Source: Nitrospiraceae bacterium UBA2600
GTDB taxonomy: Bacteria > Nitrospirota > Thermodesulfovibrionia > Thermodesulfovibrionales > Thermodesulfovibrionaceae
DNA length: 64,000 bases
Reading direction: 5' to 3'
NCBI GenBank assembly: GCA_002339325.1
Contig: DDKK01000001.1
Location: 168,205 to 232,204, forward strand
The notes under the pieces are model-generated. The model saw nothing but the letters and a program-made list of their open reading frames with translations. It did no database searches and had not been told where the DNA came from. Below are positions 8,982 to 17,146 of this stretch, piece by piece (the stretch's first letter is position 1; each line of letters opens with the position of its first letter). The position numbers were made by a program, and so were the translations under genes.

Positions 8982-9026
8982 AGTTAGAACTAACAATATT
9001 GTGATTGTAGAGTGACATAATATAAA
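8982..9026 (+). promoter_or_regulatory. Predicted promoter and flanking palindrome for the aromatic operon
   Basis: TTGTGA (8999-9004), 16 bases, TATAAA (9021-9026) would start transcription at about 9033, directly before the ATG at 9034, which has no Shine-Dalgarno sequence. Immediately upstream, GTTAG-AA-CTAAC (8982-8993) is a perfect short palindrome placed where an operator or activator site could act. Both are by-eye predictions. Confidence 0.4.
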
Positions 9027-9033
9027 ATAAAAA

Positions 9034-10107
9034 ATGGCAGAAGATAAAATTGAACAGTTACGGAAAGAGATTGATGAAATTGACAAAACCCTCCTTGAAT
9101 TACTGAATCAAAGAGGAAAACTTGCCATAAAAATTGGAGAAGCAAAAAGAAAAAAAGGTCTTCTGTTTTATGACCCTGTAAGGGAAAAAAATATCATAAA
9201 TAATCTTGTCAAGCTAAACAATGGCCCCTTTCCTGATGAGACCATAAAGAGACTTTTTAGAGAAATTCTATCGGCCACTCTTGCATTACAGGAATCACAG
9301 AAAGTCAGCTATCTTGGACCGGAGGGAACTTTCACTCATCTTGCTGCTATAAAATACTTTGGTAGCTTTGTTCAGTTAGAGCCTCTTGAAAGCATAAAGA
9401 ATATATTTGAATATGTTGAGAAGGGAATTAGTAGATTTGGTGTTGTTCCTATAGAAAACTCAAATGAAGGAACGGTTACTTTAACATTAGACATGTTTAT
9501 GCAGTATGAAGTAAAAATATCAGGCGAAATAATAATTCCCATATCTCATCATCTTCTTTCCTTAACGGGAGATAAAAAAAGTATCAAAAAAATTTACTCC
9601 CACCCCCATGCCAGGGCTCAATGCAGAGAGTGGTTGAACAGGAATATGCCAACTATACCTATTTTTGATGTTTCTTCAACTGCCGAGGCTGCTCGACAAG
9701 CATCTTTAAATGAAGAAATAGCTGCCATAGCGAGTGAATTTGCAGCAGAATTATACGGCCTTAAATTCGTAGCAAAGCACATCGAAGATTACAAGCACAA
9801 CTATACGAGATTTTTCGTATTAAGCAAAAGCTTTCCCGGGAAAACAGGTTCTGACAAGACTTCTATCATGTTTTCTCTTCAAGACAAACCAGGCGCTCTA
9901 TACAATGCCCTTAAGCCCTTCAAGGATGCAGGAATAAATCTAACAAAGATAGAATCAAGACCGGCAAAAATGAGAAAGTGGGAATACATCTTCTTCGTTG
10001 ATTTTATCGGGCATATTGAAGACCAAAAAGTCCAGGAAACACTAAATGAGATAAAAAAATACTGTATTGAGCTGGTGCACTTAGGGTCTTATCCAATTTT
10101 TGAATAA
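9034..10107 (+). CDS. pheA: Bifunctional chorismate mutase/prephenate dehydratase
   Basis: Converts chorismate to prephenate and then to phenylpyruvate, the committed branch to phenylalanine. Domains in order: AroQ-type chorismate mutase (about 1-90, IDEIDKTLLELLNQRGKLA), prephenate dehydratase (about 95-270, YLGPEGTFTHLAA and the TRFFVLS catalytic motif near 263), and a C-terminal ACT domain (about 280-355) with the ESRP phenylalanine-binding motif, which predicts feedback inhibition. The 357-residue length is standard. It begins a same-strand run with hisC, aroF and tyrA, and the SD-less start fits the promoter placed just before it. Confidence 0.95.
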   Translation: MAEDKIEQLRKEIDEIDKTLLELLNQRGKLAIKIGEAKRKKGLLFYDPVREKNIINNLVKLNNGPFPDETIKRLFREILSATLALQESQKVSYLGPEGTFTHLAAIKYFGSFVQLEPLESIKNIFEYVEKGISRFGVVPIENSNEGTVTLTLDMFMQYEVKISGEIIIPISHHLLSLTGDKKSIKKIYSHPHARAQCREWLNRNMPTIPIFDVSSTAEAARQASLNEEIAAIASEFAAELYGLKFVAKHIEDYKHNYTRFFVLSKSFPGKTGSDKTSIMFSLQDKPGALYNALKPFKDAGINLTKIESRPAKMRKWEYIFFVDFIGHIEDQKVQETLNEIKKYCIELVHLGSYPIFE

Positions 10108-10121
10108 AAAGGAGGAAAAAA

Positions 10122-11237
10122 ATGATTAAACCGCTTCCCTATGTGGAAAAAATTCAGCCTTATGTTCCTGGCAAACCAATAAAAGAAGTGGAAAGGGAGC
10201 TTGGTATCAAGAAGGCTGTAAAACTCGCCTCCAATGAAAATCCTTTAGGTCCTTCTCCAAAGGTCATTAGAGCTATCAATGAGTTCCTCTCTCAACCTGA
10301 AGAATTAGCCAGATATCCAGAAGGAAGCGGATATTATCTCAAGAATGCCCTATGCGAAGTCTTCTCAAGAAAAAATACCCCTATAACTCATGATGAGATA
10401 ATCCTCGGTAATGGCTCAAATGAGCTCATAGACATCGCTGTAAAAACTTATATAGGTCCTGGAGATGAGGCAATAATGGCAAAACCATCCTTCATAGTAT
10501 ATTCTATGAGCGTGACAGCTCAGGGAGGAATTGCCAAAGAGTTACCACTTAAAGACTGGCGACACGACCTTAAGGGAATGCTAAATGAAATTACAGAAAA
10601 GACCAAAATTGTTTTTATCTCCAATCCGAATAATCCTACAGGAACAATGAACCATAGAGATGAATTTGAAGATTTCATGAGAGAATTACCCGATGGAGTT
10701 CTTGTAATAATGGACGAAGCTTATTATGAATATGTTAAAGACCCAGACTATCCTGATACACTTAAATATTTTAAAGACGGTAGAGATATTTTAATTCTGA
10801 GGACTTTCTCAAAAGCATATGGACTTGCAAGCCTCAGAATAGGTTATGGCATTGCTAAAGCAGAAATAATAAGAGAAATGAACAGAATACGAGAACCCTT
10901 TAACACAAACACGATTGCTCAGATTGCAGCAGAAGCGGCACTTAAGGATGAAGAGCATTTACATAGGGTATTAAGCTTAAATGAAGACGGCAAGAGATAT
11001 CTATATGAGGAACTTGATAAGCTTCCCCAAATAAAATATCTTCCTACACAGACAAATTTCATATATATAATTTTACCGGATGGCAAATCTTCAAAGGAGA
11101 TTTTCGAGTTTCTACTAAAGGAGGGCGTTATAATCAGACCCGTAGGACCACGGGAGATTAGAGTTACGATAGGCTTAAAAGAGGAGAATGAAGCTTTTGT
11201 TAAAGCTATAAATAAGTTTTTCAAAAGGGAGGGTTAA
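10122..11237 (+). CDS. hisC: Histidinol-phosphate/aromatic aminotransferase
   Basis: PLP-dependent class I/II aminotransferase of the HisC type (371 residues). The PLP lysine is K231 in RTFSKAYGLASLRIGYG; SNPNNPTG (168-175) and the aspartate in IMDEAYYEY are present. A strong Shine-Dalgarno sequence (AAGGAGG) precedes the ATG. Its position between pheA and aroF, with no other his gene near, suggests the physiological job is transamination of phenylpyruvate and hydroxyphenylpyruvate; HisC homologues are known to do both. Whether it also serves histidine synthesis depends on other copies in the genome. Confidence 0.9.
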   Translation: MIKPLPYVEKIQPYVPGKPIKEVERELGIKKAVKLASNENPLGPSPKVIRAINEFLSQPEELARYPEGSGYYLKNALCEVFSRKNTPITHDEIILGNGSNELIDIAVKTYIGPGDEAIMAKPSFIVYSMSVTAQGGIAKELPLKDWRHDLKGMLNEITEKTKIVFISNPNNPTGTMNHRDEFEDFMRELPDGVLVIMDEAYYEYVKDPDYPDTLKYFKDGRDILILRTFSKAYGLASLRIGYGIAKAEIIREMNRIREPFNTNTIAQIAAEAALKDEEHLHRVLSLNEDGKRYLYEELDKLPQIKYLPTQTNFIYIILPDGKSSKEIFEFLLKEGVIIRPVGPREIRVTIGLKEENEAFVKAINKFFKREG

Positions 11238-11239
11238 TA

Positions 11240-12265
11240 ATGGATATTATAGTATTAAAACCAGAGGTAAGCGATGAACAAATTGAAAAAATCGTAAAAA
11301 AGCTTGAGGCAAAAGGACTTAAGCCTCATGTGTCCAGGGGAACAGAGAGAACCATAATCGGCGTCATTGGAGATACCTCAAAGGTCACAGAAGATGAAGA
11401 AAATGCAATAAGAGCCATTCCTGGAGTTGAAGATGTAGTAAGAATTCTGAAACCCTACAAATTAGCAAGTAGAGATTTTAAGAAAACCGATACAGTCATT
11501 AAAATTGACAGCATTGAGATTGGAGGCAAAAAAATTCACGTCGCCGCAGGTCCCTGTGCTGTTGAAAATAGGGTGACTCTCTTAGACATAGCAGAAAAAA
11601 TTAAATCTGCCGGAGCAACATTTCTTAGAGGCGGAGCTTTTAAACCCCGCACATCTCCCTACTCTTTTCAGGGACTTGGCATTGAAGGGCTTAAATATCT
11701 TAAAGAAGCAAAGGAAAGAACAGGCCTGCCCATAATCAGTGAGATTATGGACCCCAGAGACATAGATGTAATTATCGAATATGTAGACATAATTCAAATT
11801 GGCACAAGAAACATGCAGAACTTCAAACTTCTCATGGAAGTAGGTTCTGTTGACAAACCTGTTCTTTTAAAAAGAGGCATGTCCGCCACAATAAAAGAGC
11901 TTTTAATGGCTGCAGAGTATATACTTTCACGGGGTAATGACAAAGTTATACTCTGTGAGAGAGGCATAAGGACTTTTGAAACAGCTACAAGAAACACTCT
12001 TGACCTCAGTGCGGTTCCACTTCTTAAATCTCTAAGTCATCTACCTGTAGCCGTAGACCCAAGTCACGGTGTAGGCAAAAGAGACCTGGTTATACCAATG
12101 GCAGTAGCTTCAGTCGCTGCAGGCGCTGATATGTTGCTTATAGAAGTCCATACTAATCCTGAAGAGGCTCTATCAGATGGTGAACAATCTCTTACACCTC
12201 AAATGTTTACTGAAATGATGCAGAAAGTCTCAGCCGTTGCAAAGGCAATCGGCAGGGAAGCTTGA
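11240..12265 (+). CDS. aroF: 3-deoxy-7-phosphoheptulonate (DAHP) synthase, AroF-beta type
   Basis: First step of the shikimate pathway: phosphoenolpyruvate plus erythrose 4-phosphate to DAHP. The N-terminal 75 residues form a ferredoxin-like regulatory domain, as in the Thermotoga enzyme, known to mediate feedback inhibition by aromatic amino acids. The TIM-barrel core shows [41 protein letters not shown] and [10 protein letters not shown], so all catalytic motifs are intact. Length 341 residues. It begins two bases after hisC and overlaps tyrA, so co-translation is likely. Confidence 0.95.
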   Translation: MDIIVLKPEVSDEQIEKIVKKLEAKGLKPHVSRGTERTIIGVIGDTSKVTEDEENAIRAIPGVEDVVRILKPYKLASRDFKKTDTVIKIDSIEIGGKKIHVAAGPCAVENRVTLLDIAEKIKSAGATFLRGGAFKPRTSPYSFQGLGIEGLKYLKEAKERTGLPIISEIMDPRDIDVIIEYVDIIQIGTRNMQNFKLLMEVGSVDKPVLLKRGMSATIKELLMAAEYILSRGNDKVILCERGIRTFETATRNTLDLSAVPLLKSLSHLPVAVDPSHGVGKRDLVIPMAVASVAAGADMLLIEVHTNPEEALSDGEQSLTPQMFTEMMQKVSAVAKAIGREA

Positions 12266-13119
12266 TGCAAAAGGAACATTTTTGTGCCGTATCAATAATT
12301 GGCGTTGGTCTGATAGGAGGCTCTTTAGCATTAGCCTTAAAAAATCAGGGGATAGCAACAACTATTATCGGCTATGGAAGGGATAAGAAAAGACTTCAAG
12401 AGGCAACAAGACTTGGCATAATAGATTGCTTTACCAATTCCCTAAAGGATGCGGCGTCAGCAGAACTCATAGTTTTAGCAACCCCTCTTGGAACTTTTGA
12501 GAAAATTCTGAAGGAAATATCCTCTTTTCTAAAACCTAATTCTATTATCATGGATGTAGGAAGCGTTAAACTCCAAGTTGTTAGACTTTTTGAAAATATA
12601 CTGCCTGACAGTGTCAATTTCATACCAGCTCATCCCATAGCTGGGTCAGAAAAGACAGGATTTGAAAATGCAAGACAAGACTTATTTAAGAATGCAAAAG
12701 TAATAATCACTCCTACAGAAAGAACAGATAAAACTGTTCTTAAAAGAATAATAAAAATGTGGCAAGCTACAGGCGCATCTACAGAGTTGATGAGTGCAAA
12801 GGAACACGACCTAATTTATGGTCTTATGAGTCATTTGCCCCATCTGCTTGCATTCTGCATGGTCAATACTGTTGATATAGTAAGTGATAATCTAATAAAA
12901 TATGCTGGTTCTGGTTTTAAGGATTTTACGAGAATTGCCATGAGCTCACCAGAAATATGGAAAGATATATTTTTGATGAACAAGGAGAACATTCTAAAAA
13001 TGCTTGATTTATTCATTAAAGAAATTGAAAAAATTAAGACATTTATTACGGAAGAATCAAAAGAAAACGAAATAATAAACTACATTTTAAGGGCAAAAAA
13101 ACTCAGAGAGCAGATATAG
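12265..13119 (+). CDS. tyrA: Prephenate dehydrogenase
   Basis: Oxidatively decarboxylates prephenate to 4-hydroxyphenylpyruvate with NAD(P)+, the tyrosine branch. The nucleotide-binding GVGLIGGSLA lies near the N terminus, followed by the HPIAGSEKTGF substrate motif and the DLIYGLMSHLPHL segment with catalytic histidines. About 284 residues; no ACT domain is fused. The ATG at 12265 overlaps the aroF stop by one base (TGATG) and is preferred to a TTG one codon earlier. With pheA upstream, both branches from prephenate are co-transcribed. Confidence 0.94.
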   Translation: MQKEHFCAVSIIGVGLIGGSLALALKNQGIATTIIGYGRDKKRLQEATRLGIIDCFTNSLKDAASAELIVLATPLGTFEKILKEISSFLKPNSIIMDVGSVKLQVVRLFENILPDSVNFIPAHPIAGSEKTGFENARQDLFKNAKVIITPTERTDKTVLKRIIKMWQATGASTELMSAKEHDLIYGLMSHLPHLLAFCMVNTVDIVSDNLIKYAGSGFKDFTRIAMSSPEIWKDIFLMNKENILKMLDLFIKEIEKIKTFITEESKENEIINYILRAKKLREQI

Positions 13120-13122
13120 TTA

Positions 13123-14913
13123 ATGAAAAAACTTTATTTATCCGGAAACGAGGCAATTGCATACGGATTAGTTCAAGCAGGAGTTAGATTTATCAGTGGC
13201 TATCCAGGAACTCCTTCAAGTGAGATAGTTCCTGCGGCACAAAAAATAACTAAAAACGTAGATATCAGAGCATTTATAGACTGGGCTATAAATGAAAAAG
13301 TTGCCTATGAAGTTGCCTTATCTGCAAGTCTCTCAGGAATCCCCTCTGCAGTTACAATGAAGCAGGTAGGACTTAATGTGGCAATGGACCCGTTTATGAA
13401 CTCTGCCTATGTGGGAACAAACTCTGCCATGGTGCTTGTAAGCGTTGATGACCCTGGACCACACTCATCTCAGACTGAGCAGGATAGCCGCCTTTTTGCA
13501 ATGGCTGCAAAGATACCCGTCTTTGACCCTTCCAACGTTCAAGAAGCCTATGATTTTTCAAAAAAAGCAGTTGAACTGAGTAAAAAATACGGAATTCCCG
13601 TGATGCTTCGGAGCACAACAAGAGTTTCTCACGGAAGAGCAGATGTTGAACTTAAGGAAAATTTTATAAATGAGCCACTTATAGCTCAATTTAAAACTCT
13701 GAAAGACTGGGATAAAAAACTCTGGCGTTATGCAGGCACACCTCGTCAGAGACTTATTCTTCATGCTACTTTAAATGAGAAAATTGCTGAAATAGAGAGG
13801 GAAAATGAGCTAAAATTCTTTTTTAACGGTGATATTCTTATTGTTTCAAGTGGAGCAGTTTTTTCCTATCTCTATGAATTGATTGAAGAGTATGGATTAC
13901 AAAATAAGTTGACTTTAGCTAAGGCAGACATGCCGTATCCTCTTAAAAGGTCTTGTTTTTCAGGCTACGGAAGAGTGATTACCGTAGAGGAGTCCATGCC
14001 TGTAATTGAGTTACAGTTATGTAGTGAAGGTAGAAGAAACGGAGTTGTGCCAAAGCAAGGAGAGCTCACCCCTGAGGTTTGTGAGGAAATCTTAGAGAGA
14101 ATCGGATTGATAAAACGGAGCAAAACCATAACGGTTCCTCCATTAAAAAGACCATCTCTATGTCCAGGCTGTGCTCACAGAATTGCTCTTTATGCAGTAA
14201 AGAAAGTTTTCGGCAAAAAATCTATCTATGCAGGAGACATAGGATGTTACACCCTCGCACTTAATTTCGGAGTTACAGATACAGTTTTATGTATGGGAGC
14301 AAGTGTCTCCTTTGGTTTTGGTTTTAAAAAAACCTTTCAATTAGCTGGAATTGAGCAGGATGTGGTATCAGTAATAGGTGATTCAACCTTTTTCCACACA
14401 GGGCTTCAGCCACTTGTTGATGCAGTTCACTACAGAGTTCCTTTTTTAACAGTCATACTTGACAATAAAACAGTAGCAATGACAGGAAATCAGAAAACCC
14501 TTTCTGATGAAGTAAGTTCCTCCGGTGAGCCAGTAACCCCTATATCTATTGAGAATATTGTAAGAGGTATCGGAGTTAACTTTGTTCAAAACTTAGACCC
14601 CTATGATTTCACCTCTTCAGTGAAGGCTTTAAAGGAAGCAAAGAAGTTTCTTAAGGAGAAAAATGAGCCAGCCGTTATAGTTTTCAGACACCTATGTATA
14701 AACACAAAAGAAGGACTAAGTGCTAATCCAAAGTATAACTTAACCATAGATAAAGAGCTTTGCAAAGGCTGTAAATTATGTATCACAGAGTTTGAATGTC
14801 CAGCAATAGTATTCAATGAAGAAGAAAGCAAAGCAGACATTGACCAATTACTGTGTATAAAATGCGGATGCTGTGTCCATGTTTGCCCGACAAAAGCGAT
14901 TCGTTGGATATAA
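13123..14913 (+). CDS. iorA: Indolepyruvate:ferredoxin oxidoreductase, alpha subunit
   Basis: With IorB it converts aryl pyruvates plus CoA to aryl-acetyl-CoA, CO2 and reduced ferredoxin, or the reverse. N-terminal pyruvate-binding domain (SGYPGTPSSE), a C-terminal thiamine diphosphate domain (CPGCAHR, GDIGCYTL, GDSTFFHTG with DNKTVAMTG), and two [4Fe-4S] motifs at the end (CKGCKLCITEFEC and CIKCGCCVHVCP). The 596-residue length is normal. It follows tyrA by three bases. The partner iorB is separated by hicB and a repeat element, which is unusual for this pair. Confidence 0.95.
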   Translation: MKKLYLSGNEAIAYGLVQAGVRFISGYPGTPSSEIVPAAQKITKNVDIRAFIDWAINEKVAYEVALSASLSGIPSAVTMKQVGLNVAMDPFMNSAYVGTNSAMVLVSVDDPGPHSSQTEQDSRLFAMAAKIPVFDPSNVQEAYDFSKKAVELSKKYGIPVMLRSTTRVSHGRADVELKENFINEPLIAQFKTLKDWDKKLWRYAGTPRQRLILHATLNEKIAEIERENELKFFFNGDILIVSSGAVFSYLYELIEEYGLQNKLTLAKADMPYPLKRSCFSGYGRVITVEESMPVIELQLCSEGRRNGVVPKQGELTPEVCEEILERIGLIKRSKTITVPPLKRPSLCPGCAHRIALYAVKKVFGKKSIYAGDIGCYTLALNFGVTDTVLCMGASVSFGFGFKKTFQLAGIEQDVVSVIGDSTFFHTGLQPLVDAVHYRVPFLTVILDNKTVAMTGNQKTLSDEVSSSGEPVTPISIENIVRGIGVNFVQNLDPYDFTSSVKALKEAKKFLKEKNEPAVIVFRHLCINTKEGLSANPKYNLTIDKELCKGCKLCITEFECPAIVFNEEESKADIDQLLCIKCGCCVHVCPTKAIRWI

Positions 14914-14937
14914 TATTTAAAAAACGGAGGATTGAAA

Positions 14938-15186
14938 ATGTTAGTAGAATACATTGAGGAAGCTTTAAGAAGAGCGAAATATGAAATTATAGAAGATGAA
15001 GAGCCTTATTATGGAGAAGTTTCCGAACTACCAGGAGTATGGGCAACTGGAAAAACACTTGAGGAGTGTAGAGAAAATTTAAAACAAACAATTGAAAGCT
15101 GGATTATTATTAGTATTAAAAAGGGGTTACCGTTACCTAAGCTTGGTAATTTAGAAATTAAGGATTTTGAGGAGTGCGTAGTTTAA
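14938..15186 (+). CDS. HicB-family protein, solitary
   Basis: The 82-residue protein fits the HicB-like fold: EDEEPYYGEVSELPGVWATGKTLEECRENLKQTIESWI is typical of the partly degraded RNase H-like antitoxin domain. No DNA-binding C-terminal domain is fused and no HicA toxin gene is beside it. ATG at 14938 has GGAGG seven bases upstream; a TTG at 14932 sits only one base after it and is rejected. It lies between iorA and iorB, so it could be a mobile leftover of a toxin-antitoxin pair or a domesticated regulator. Confidence 0.7.
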   Translation: MLVEYIEEALRRAKYEIIEDEEPYYGEVSELPGVWATGKTLEECRENLKQTIESWIIISIKKGLPLPKLGNLEIKDFEECVV

Positions 15187-15432
15187 GTGAGTAAACTAAC
15201 CTTACTCAGTAGTTATTACAAAATAAGTTGTCTTTCGCTCATAATAGATTTTTTGACAATTCCGAATTCGCTTCGCTATAGCCGCAAAACTCGCCTTTCA
15301 GGCTCAAACAGTTGCGCCTATTTTACGCTTCGCTCATCTGGAATTGTTACCAAAAAATCTCTAAATCGCTCAAGCCAACTTATTTTTAAAGGGAATGGCT
15401 AAAATCGGAAAATTAGGAAGGATTAAAGCTCT
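15187..15432. other. Non-coding gap inside the iorAB cluster
   Basis: This 246-base stretch between hicB and iorB holds the inverted-repeat element at 15246-15360 and, at its end, an AGGAAGGA-like ribosome-binding region for iorB. A 71-codon frame from GTG at 15187 has no recognisable features and is not considered a gene. Confidence 0.6.
15246..15360. repeat. Imperfect inverted-repeat (MITE-like) element, AATTCC-ended
   Basis: The left arm AGATTTTTTG-ACAATTCC (15246-15263) pairs with GGAATTGT-TAC-CAAAAAATCT (15340-15360), an 18-base-pair stem with a three-base bulge. Inside, CGCTTCGCT occurs near both ends (about 15270 and 15327). The AATTCCGA end and the GAGCGAAGCG-type core also occur in the element at 24352-24495, suggesting one palindromic repeat family. 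Confidence 0.6.
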
Positions 15433-15876
15433 ATGAAACTCGTAATACTTGGTAAAGGTGGACAAGGAGTTATATTTTTCTCAAGAGCAATTGCTCAGGC
15501 AGCAATCAAAAAGGGAGTGTCTGTTCGCTCAACAGAGATAAAAGGAATGGCAAAAAAAGGAGGCACTGTTGAGATTCATATGAAAATTAACGAGGGTATG
15601 AGCGGACTTGTCAGAAGGGGAACGGCAGACATGGTTATTCTACTAAGTGAAGACTTACTACCTTATGCGAAAACCTTCGGAGAAAATATCTTTACCTTTA
15701 ACGAAGATGAGATAAATACAGCAATTGCAACTGTGCCTATGAGATATGTTAACACTTTCCTGCTTGGAGTTTTTGTAAAAAGAACAGCACTCTTTGAATG
15801 CGAAGATTTCATAAATACTCTCGATGAGGAAAACAAAAAATCATTCATAAAGGGGTGTGAGTATGTTCAATCCTGA
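15433..15876 (+). CDS. iorB: Indolepyruvate:ferredoxin oxidoreductase, beta subunit (short form)
   Basis: Gamma-type 2-oxoacid:ferredoxin oxidoreductase domain that completes the IorAB enzyme. The start GKGGQGVIFFSRAIAQAA, the STEIKGMAKKGGTVEIHMK segment and the C-terminal NTFLLGVFVKRTALF helix are family hallmarks. At 147 residues it is shorter than most IorB (about 190-210); the deletion appears to be in the middle, between the DMVILLSEDLLPYA and MRYVNTFLLG parts. Its end overlaps the paaK-like gene. Confidence 0.88.
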   Translation: MKLVILGKGGQGVIFFSRAIAQAAIKKGVSVRSTEIKGMAKKGGTVEIHMKINEGMSGLVRRGTADMVILLSEDLLPYAKTFGENIFTFNEDEINTAIATVPMRYVNTFLLGVFVKRTALFECEDFINTLDEENKKSFIKGCEYVQS

Positions 15877-17140
15877 AAGAGAAACTATGCCAAGAGAAGA
15901 GATTGAAAAACTAAAGCTTACCCATTTAAGGAAAACTCTTAGATTTCTTAAAAACTCTCGCTCAAAATTAAAGGAAAAATACAAGGGCATAGAGCCTGAA
16001 GACATCCTTAGCCTTGATGACCTAAAAAGCCTTCCCTTCACAACAAAGGATGACTTAAGAGATTGCTACCCCTTTAACCACATTGCCGTTGAGCCATCAG
16101 AGTGTGCAAGAATGCACATGAGCTCTGGCACAACAGGTGTGCCTGTAATAAATGCGATGACAAAGAATGATATCTTCCAGTGGGGAGAGATAATGGCAAG
16201 ATGCCTTGCAGCTGCTGGACTGACTGAAAAAGACAAGATTCAAATTATGCCTTCCTTCGGACTTTTCAACGGTGGCTTTGGATTTCACTACGGTGCTGAG
16301 CGTCTTGGCTGTTTTATAGTGCCTGCAGGTGCTGGAAGGTCACTCATGCAACTCAAACTTATTAAAGACCTCGGAGTTACTGCTTTTGGTGCCATTGCAT
16401 CCTATCCTGCAAGACTCATAGAGGTTGCAAAAGACAATGGGTTTGATTTTCGTGAGACAAAACTCAGAGTTGCCATACTTGGTGCTGAGACATGGTCTGA
16501 TGAATATAGACACAGAATTGAATCGGAGATGGGAATTAAAACCTTTGATATTATAGGGCTTACTGAGACAGGAGGCGTAGGTCTCGGTATTGACTGTGAA
16601 GCAAGGTCAGGAATTCATGTATGGGAAGACCACTACATCTTAGAGATTATTGACCCAGAGACAGGGCAGCCTCTTGGTATTGGAGAAGAAGGGGAGATGG
16701 TAATTACAACACTCACCCGTGAGGGACTTCCTCTCATAAGATATCGCACGAGAGATATATCAAGATTGATTTCCCTTGAAAAATGCACCTGTGGAAGAAC
16801 TCATCTGCGTGTTGACAGAGTTAAAGGCAGAACTGATGACATGCTTAAAGTTAAAGGTGTAAACTTCTATCCTTCACAGGTAGAACAGATATTATTAAAA
16901 TACAAAGGGCTTTCACCTTATTATCAGCTGGTTATAGAGACACTCAAAGGTAAGGATGACATGACAATAATTGTTGAGAAGGCTGATAACGGTGTTACCC
17001 AACGAGAACTCGAACAGCTTGACCTTGAACTTTATGATTTCTTAGGTTTTAGGAGTAAAATTCAAATTGTTCCTGAAGGAACTATCCAGAGAGTGCCGGG
17101 TAAAGCTATAAGAATTATAGATAAGCGTAAGAAGGCTTAG
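15863..17140 (+). CDS. paaK: Phenylacetate-CoA ligase family (AMP-forming)
   Basis: Adenylate-forming ligase that would make aryl-acetyl-CoA from the free acid, CoA and ATP. Motifs: SSGTTGVPV (P-loop, near residue 90), GLTETGG (near 228), YRTRDIS, and the C-terminal GRTDDMLKVKG with FYPSQVE. About 425 residues, as in PaaK. ATG at 15863 is chosen because AGGGG lies seven bases upstream; a GTG two codons earlier is possible. Placement next to iorB, which makes the same CoA thioester class, suggests that the two interconvert arylacetates, aryl-acetyl-CoA and arylpyruvates. Substrate not proven. Confidence 0.9.
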   Translation: MFNPERETMPREEIEKLKLTHLRKTLRFLKNSRSKLKEKYKGIEPEDILSLDDLKSLPFTTKDDLRDCYPFNHIAVEPSECARMHMSSGTTGVPVINAMTKNDIFQWGEIMARCLAAAGLTEKDKIQIMPSFGLFNGGFGFHYGAERLGCFIVPAGAGRSLMQLKLIKDLGVTAFGAIASYPARLIEVAKDNGFDFRETKLRVAILGAETWSDEYRHRIESEMGIKTFDIIGLTETGGVGLGIDCEARSGIHVWEDHYILEIIDPETGQPLGIGEEGEMVITTLTREGLPLIRYRTRDISRLISLEKCTCGRTHLRVDRVKGRTDDMLKVKGVNFYPSQVEQILLKYKGLSPYYQLVIETLKGKDDMTIIVEKADNGVTQRELEQLDLELYDFLGFRSKIQIVPEGTIQRVPGKAIRIIDKRKKA

Positions 17141-17146
17141 CAACTT

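Noticed and set aside
11790..11812. TGGCAC-containing sequence in aroF as a second sigma-54 promoter
   Set aside because: GG to GC spacing is 12, not 10, and it lies inside a coding region with no downstream gene to serve.
12262..12264. TTG as tyrA start
   Set aside because: ATG follows immediately at 12265 and overlaps the aroF stop in the usual TGATG way.
15187..15402. 71-codon open frame from GTG directly after hicB
   Set aside because: It runs through the palindromic element, has no ribosome site, biased Ser/Leu composition, and no family features.
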